A DNA stretch of 5,375 bases from Nocardia sp. (GTDB lineage: Bacteria; Actinomycetota; Actinomycetes; Mycobacteriales; Mycobacteriaceae): contig JABFXT010000641.1 of NCBI GenBank assembly GCA_013361595.1, positions 1 to 5,375 on the forward strand. Reading direction: 5' to 3'. Shown here one piece after another: positions 3,779 to 5,375 of the stretch. The position numbers and the translations under genes were made by a program. Within the stretch, counting starts at the first letter, position 1. Each line of letters starts with the position of its first letter. Under the pieces are notes generated by a model. It ran no database searches. It was not told the origin of the DNA and saw only the letters and a list, made by a program, of their open reading frames with translations.

Positions 3779-5375
3779 TCATTTCGCGGGGAAGAGCGAT
3801 TCGATCGCGGTGATGAAATACGGGAAGTGCACCGCGAAGCGGTGCAGATCCCGGTCGCCTTCGAAACCGCCGAACCAGTACAGGCCGGGATCGTCGTCGG
3901 CGGAGGGGTCGATATCGCGGAAGGTGCGGACCCAGTAGTCGGGCCGGCTCCAGACCACCATGTAGGGCAGACCGCGGGAGAATACGAGTTCGCGATCGCC
4001 GGGTGGGATCTGCCGGCTGGTCACCTGTTCCAGGCCCTGCTGCAAGCCGCGGACCTGAGCGGTCAGTGTCCGGCCGAAAGCGGTGCGCACCGGCAGGAAC
4101 CGCTGGGCGGCGAGCAGTCCGCCACCGGCCAGCGCGATCGCCACCCCCACCAGGGCGTGGCCGGCCAGTAGGGCCGCGAGGACCGTCACCACCGCGCCCA
4201 GTACGACCAGGCCGCCGCCCAGCCACAGCGGAATCCGGCGGCGCACCGGATCGATGAAGGCGCCGCGCTCGACGGCGTCGGCGACCATGGCCTGCCGCAG
4301 CGGTTCGGTCGGCAGACGGCCGGGTACGCCGAGTTCGGCCATCGTGACCTCGCCGGTGCCGGGCGGCAACAGTGCGTCGTAGACCGTCCGCTCGTAGCCG
4401 CGGAGCTGATCGTCGGCCGGGTTCACCCGGACCATCCGCCATTGTGTCTCACCGATCCGCGAGATCCACAGATAGTTGCGGACCGCCAGATCCACCACCG
4501 TGGCGGCGATATCGGTGGGATCGGAATGGCCGTCCAGCAGGACTCCGGCCTCGCCCGGCAGGATACCGGCCGGTGAACTGAACTGGGTCCGTCCGTTGCT
4601 GCGCACGAGCGGTTCCATCGGTTCGGCGGGGACCGACTGCCGGCGTACCCAGACTATGTAGGCGGCCAGGACGGCGAGCGCGACGAGCAGCAGGCCGAAG
4701 GCGATGAGAACGGGCCCGGTCACCGCGAACGGTGAATCGCCGGGGCCGGTGATATCGGCGTTCGGCGGGACGGTCCCGGGCGGTATCTGCAATGTCAGAT
4801 CGACGGATTCGCCTTTGCGCAGATTCGTCTGATCCAGGTACATGACGCCGTCCGGCTCGATCCGCACCTGTGCGCACGGTCGCGTGGCACCGATCGGGCC
4901 CAGCAGGCATTCCACGATGCCCATTTCGAAACTGGGGCTGATCAGCGAGGCGTGGATTTCGGCGAGATCGACATTGAGCACCCCGAACCAGCGGAAGACC
5001 TGACTGCCCTCGGCATCGCTCACCGTATTGCGTACCGAATACCGGACGGTGGTCTCTCCGGGCCCGGCGTCGACGGTGAACAGATCGTCGGCGATCGTCG
5101 CGCTGCCCGGCCCGCTGGTCTCGATATCGGTCACCGCGAACCGGCGTTCGGAATCCTCGCTGATCTGGACCCGCAGCGGCAGCGTCATGGTGAATCGCTC
5201 ACCGGGCGGAACCGTCACGCGCTCGGTCACTTCCAGCACGCCTTCGCGGTTCAGCGTCATATCCAGGTACAGGATCGAACCGGCCGGCTCCTGGGCCCGC
5301 GCGATCGGTGTACCCGGCCCGAGCACGGCGAGAAGTCCGGTCAGTGCGAGCAGCAGCGCGAGCGCGCCCCCCCGA
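3779..5375 (-). CDS. DUF2207-family membrane protein with signal peptide (5' end outside window)
   Basis: The frame runs from the stop at 3781-3779 and stays open to the right edge, so the start codon is beyond 5375. A GTG at 5326 is possible, but in-frame upstream codons (5374-5327) encode ALALLLALTGLLAVLGP, which is the core of a signal peptide, so that GTG is probably internal. Numbering from it as residue 1, cleavage is likely at ARA-QEP (10-13). An outer domain follows (about 13-200) with Cys140 and Cys151, a possible disulfide. Membrane segments are at about 203-227, 367-388 and 390-408. The DUF2207 hallmarks are the DPTDIAATVVDLAVRNYLWI stretch (269-288) between segments 1 and 2, and after segment 3 RGLQQGLEQV (426-435) with ELVFSRGLPYMVVW (446-459). 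Family function is unknown. It is convergent with the ROK gene, sharing the terminator, so it is probably regulated separately. Confidence 0.88.
   Translation of the reverse strand, partial: RGGALALLLALTGLLAVLGPGTPIARAQEPAGSILYLDMTLNREGVLEVTERVTVPPGERFTMTLPLRVQISEDSERRFAVTDIETSGPGSATIADDLFTVDAGPGETTVRYSVRNTVSDAEGSQVFRWFGVLNVDLAEIHASLISPSFEMGIVECLLGPIGATRPCAQVRIEPDGVMYLDQTNLRKGESVDLTLQIPPGTVPPNADITGPGDSPFAVTGPVLIAFGLLLVALAVLAAYIVWVRRQSVPAEPMEPLVRSNGRTQFSSPAGILPGEAGVLLDGHSDPTDIAATVVDLAVRNYLWISRIGETQWRMVRVNPADDQLRGYERTVYDALLPPGTGEVTMAELGVPGRLPTEPLRQAMVADAVERGAFIDPVRRRIPLWLGGGLVVLGAVVTVLAALLAGHALVGVAIALAGGGLLAAQRFLPVRTAFGRTLTAQVRGLQQGLEQVTSRQIPPGDRELVFSRGLPYMVVWSRPDYWVRTFRDIDPSADDDPGLYWFGGFEGDRDLHRFAVHFPYFITAIESLFPAK

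Noticed and set aside
3660..4442. A 260-codon minus-strand frame inside the DUF2207 gene
   Set aside because: It is an Arg-rich out-of-frame shadow of the membrane protein and reads through the terminator hairpin.
3779..5326. GTG at 5326 as the true start of the DUF2207 protein
   Set aside because: The in-frame sequence upstream encodes a hydrophobic signal-peptide core that continues to the window edge, so the real start is most likely outside the window.

Overview
The window is high-GC actinobacterial DNA. A PPE/WXG100-like gene pair, a ROK regulator resembling mycobacterial Rv0485 and corynebacterial CysR, a DUF2207 membrane protein and strong GC-ending codon use all fit the Corynebacteriales (Mycobacteriales). 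Nocardia is my best guess, with moderate confidence and from family resemblance only.

Layout, left to right. (1) Two minus-strand genes form a probable operon: a 124-residue helical protein (1257-1631), then a PPE/WXG100-like protein (1149 down past base 1) with a helical N-terminus, a W-S-G turn and a long Pro/Thr/Ala/Gly-rich tail cut by the left edge. They look like type VII (ESX) secretion substrates or partners. (2) A divergent intergenic region (1632-2115) holds a cluster of ATTCTCCG motifs spaced exactly 24 bp apart and partly palindromic. (3) A short plus-strand ORF (2116-2223, 35 codons) ends in a cysteine-rich LCCRRCRG tail. It starts 7 nt after a TAATTT -10 element, so it is probably leaderless. 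It looks like a cysteine-responsive leader peptide. (4) Eighty bases downstream is a 434-residue ROK-family transcriptional regulator (2304-3608) with a winged helix, a ROK zinc motif, a degenerate kinase site and an exact 27-bp in-frame tandem duplication. (5) A short convergent region (3609-3778) has a 41-bp exact direct repeat and a strong bidirectional terminator. (6) A minus-strand DUF2207 membrane protein (3779 past 5374) has a signal peptide and three membrane segments. Its start codon lies beyond the right edge.

How it may work together (inference). Ribosome progress over the Cys codons of the leader would report cysteine supply and tune expression of the ROK regulator. That regulator may act on its own promoter region and on the divergent secretion-type gene pair. 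The link is suggestive because Rv0485 is reported to control a pe/ppe pair in M. tuberculosis, and C. glutamicum CysR is a ROK-type regulator of sulfur assimilation. The DUF2207 gene is convergent and probably an independent transcription unit.
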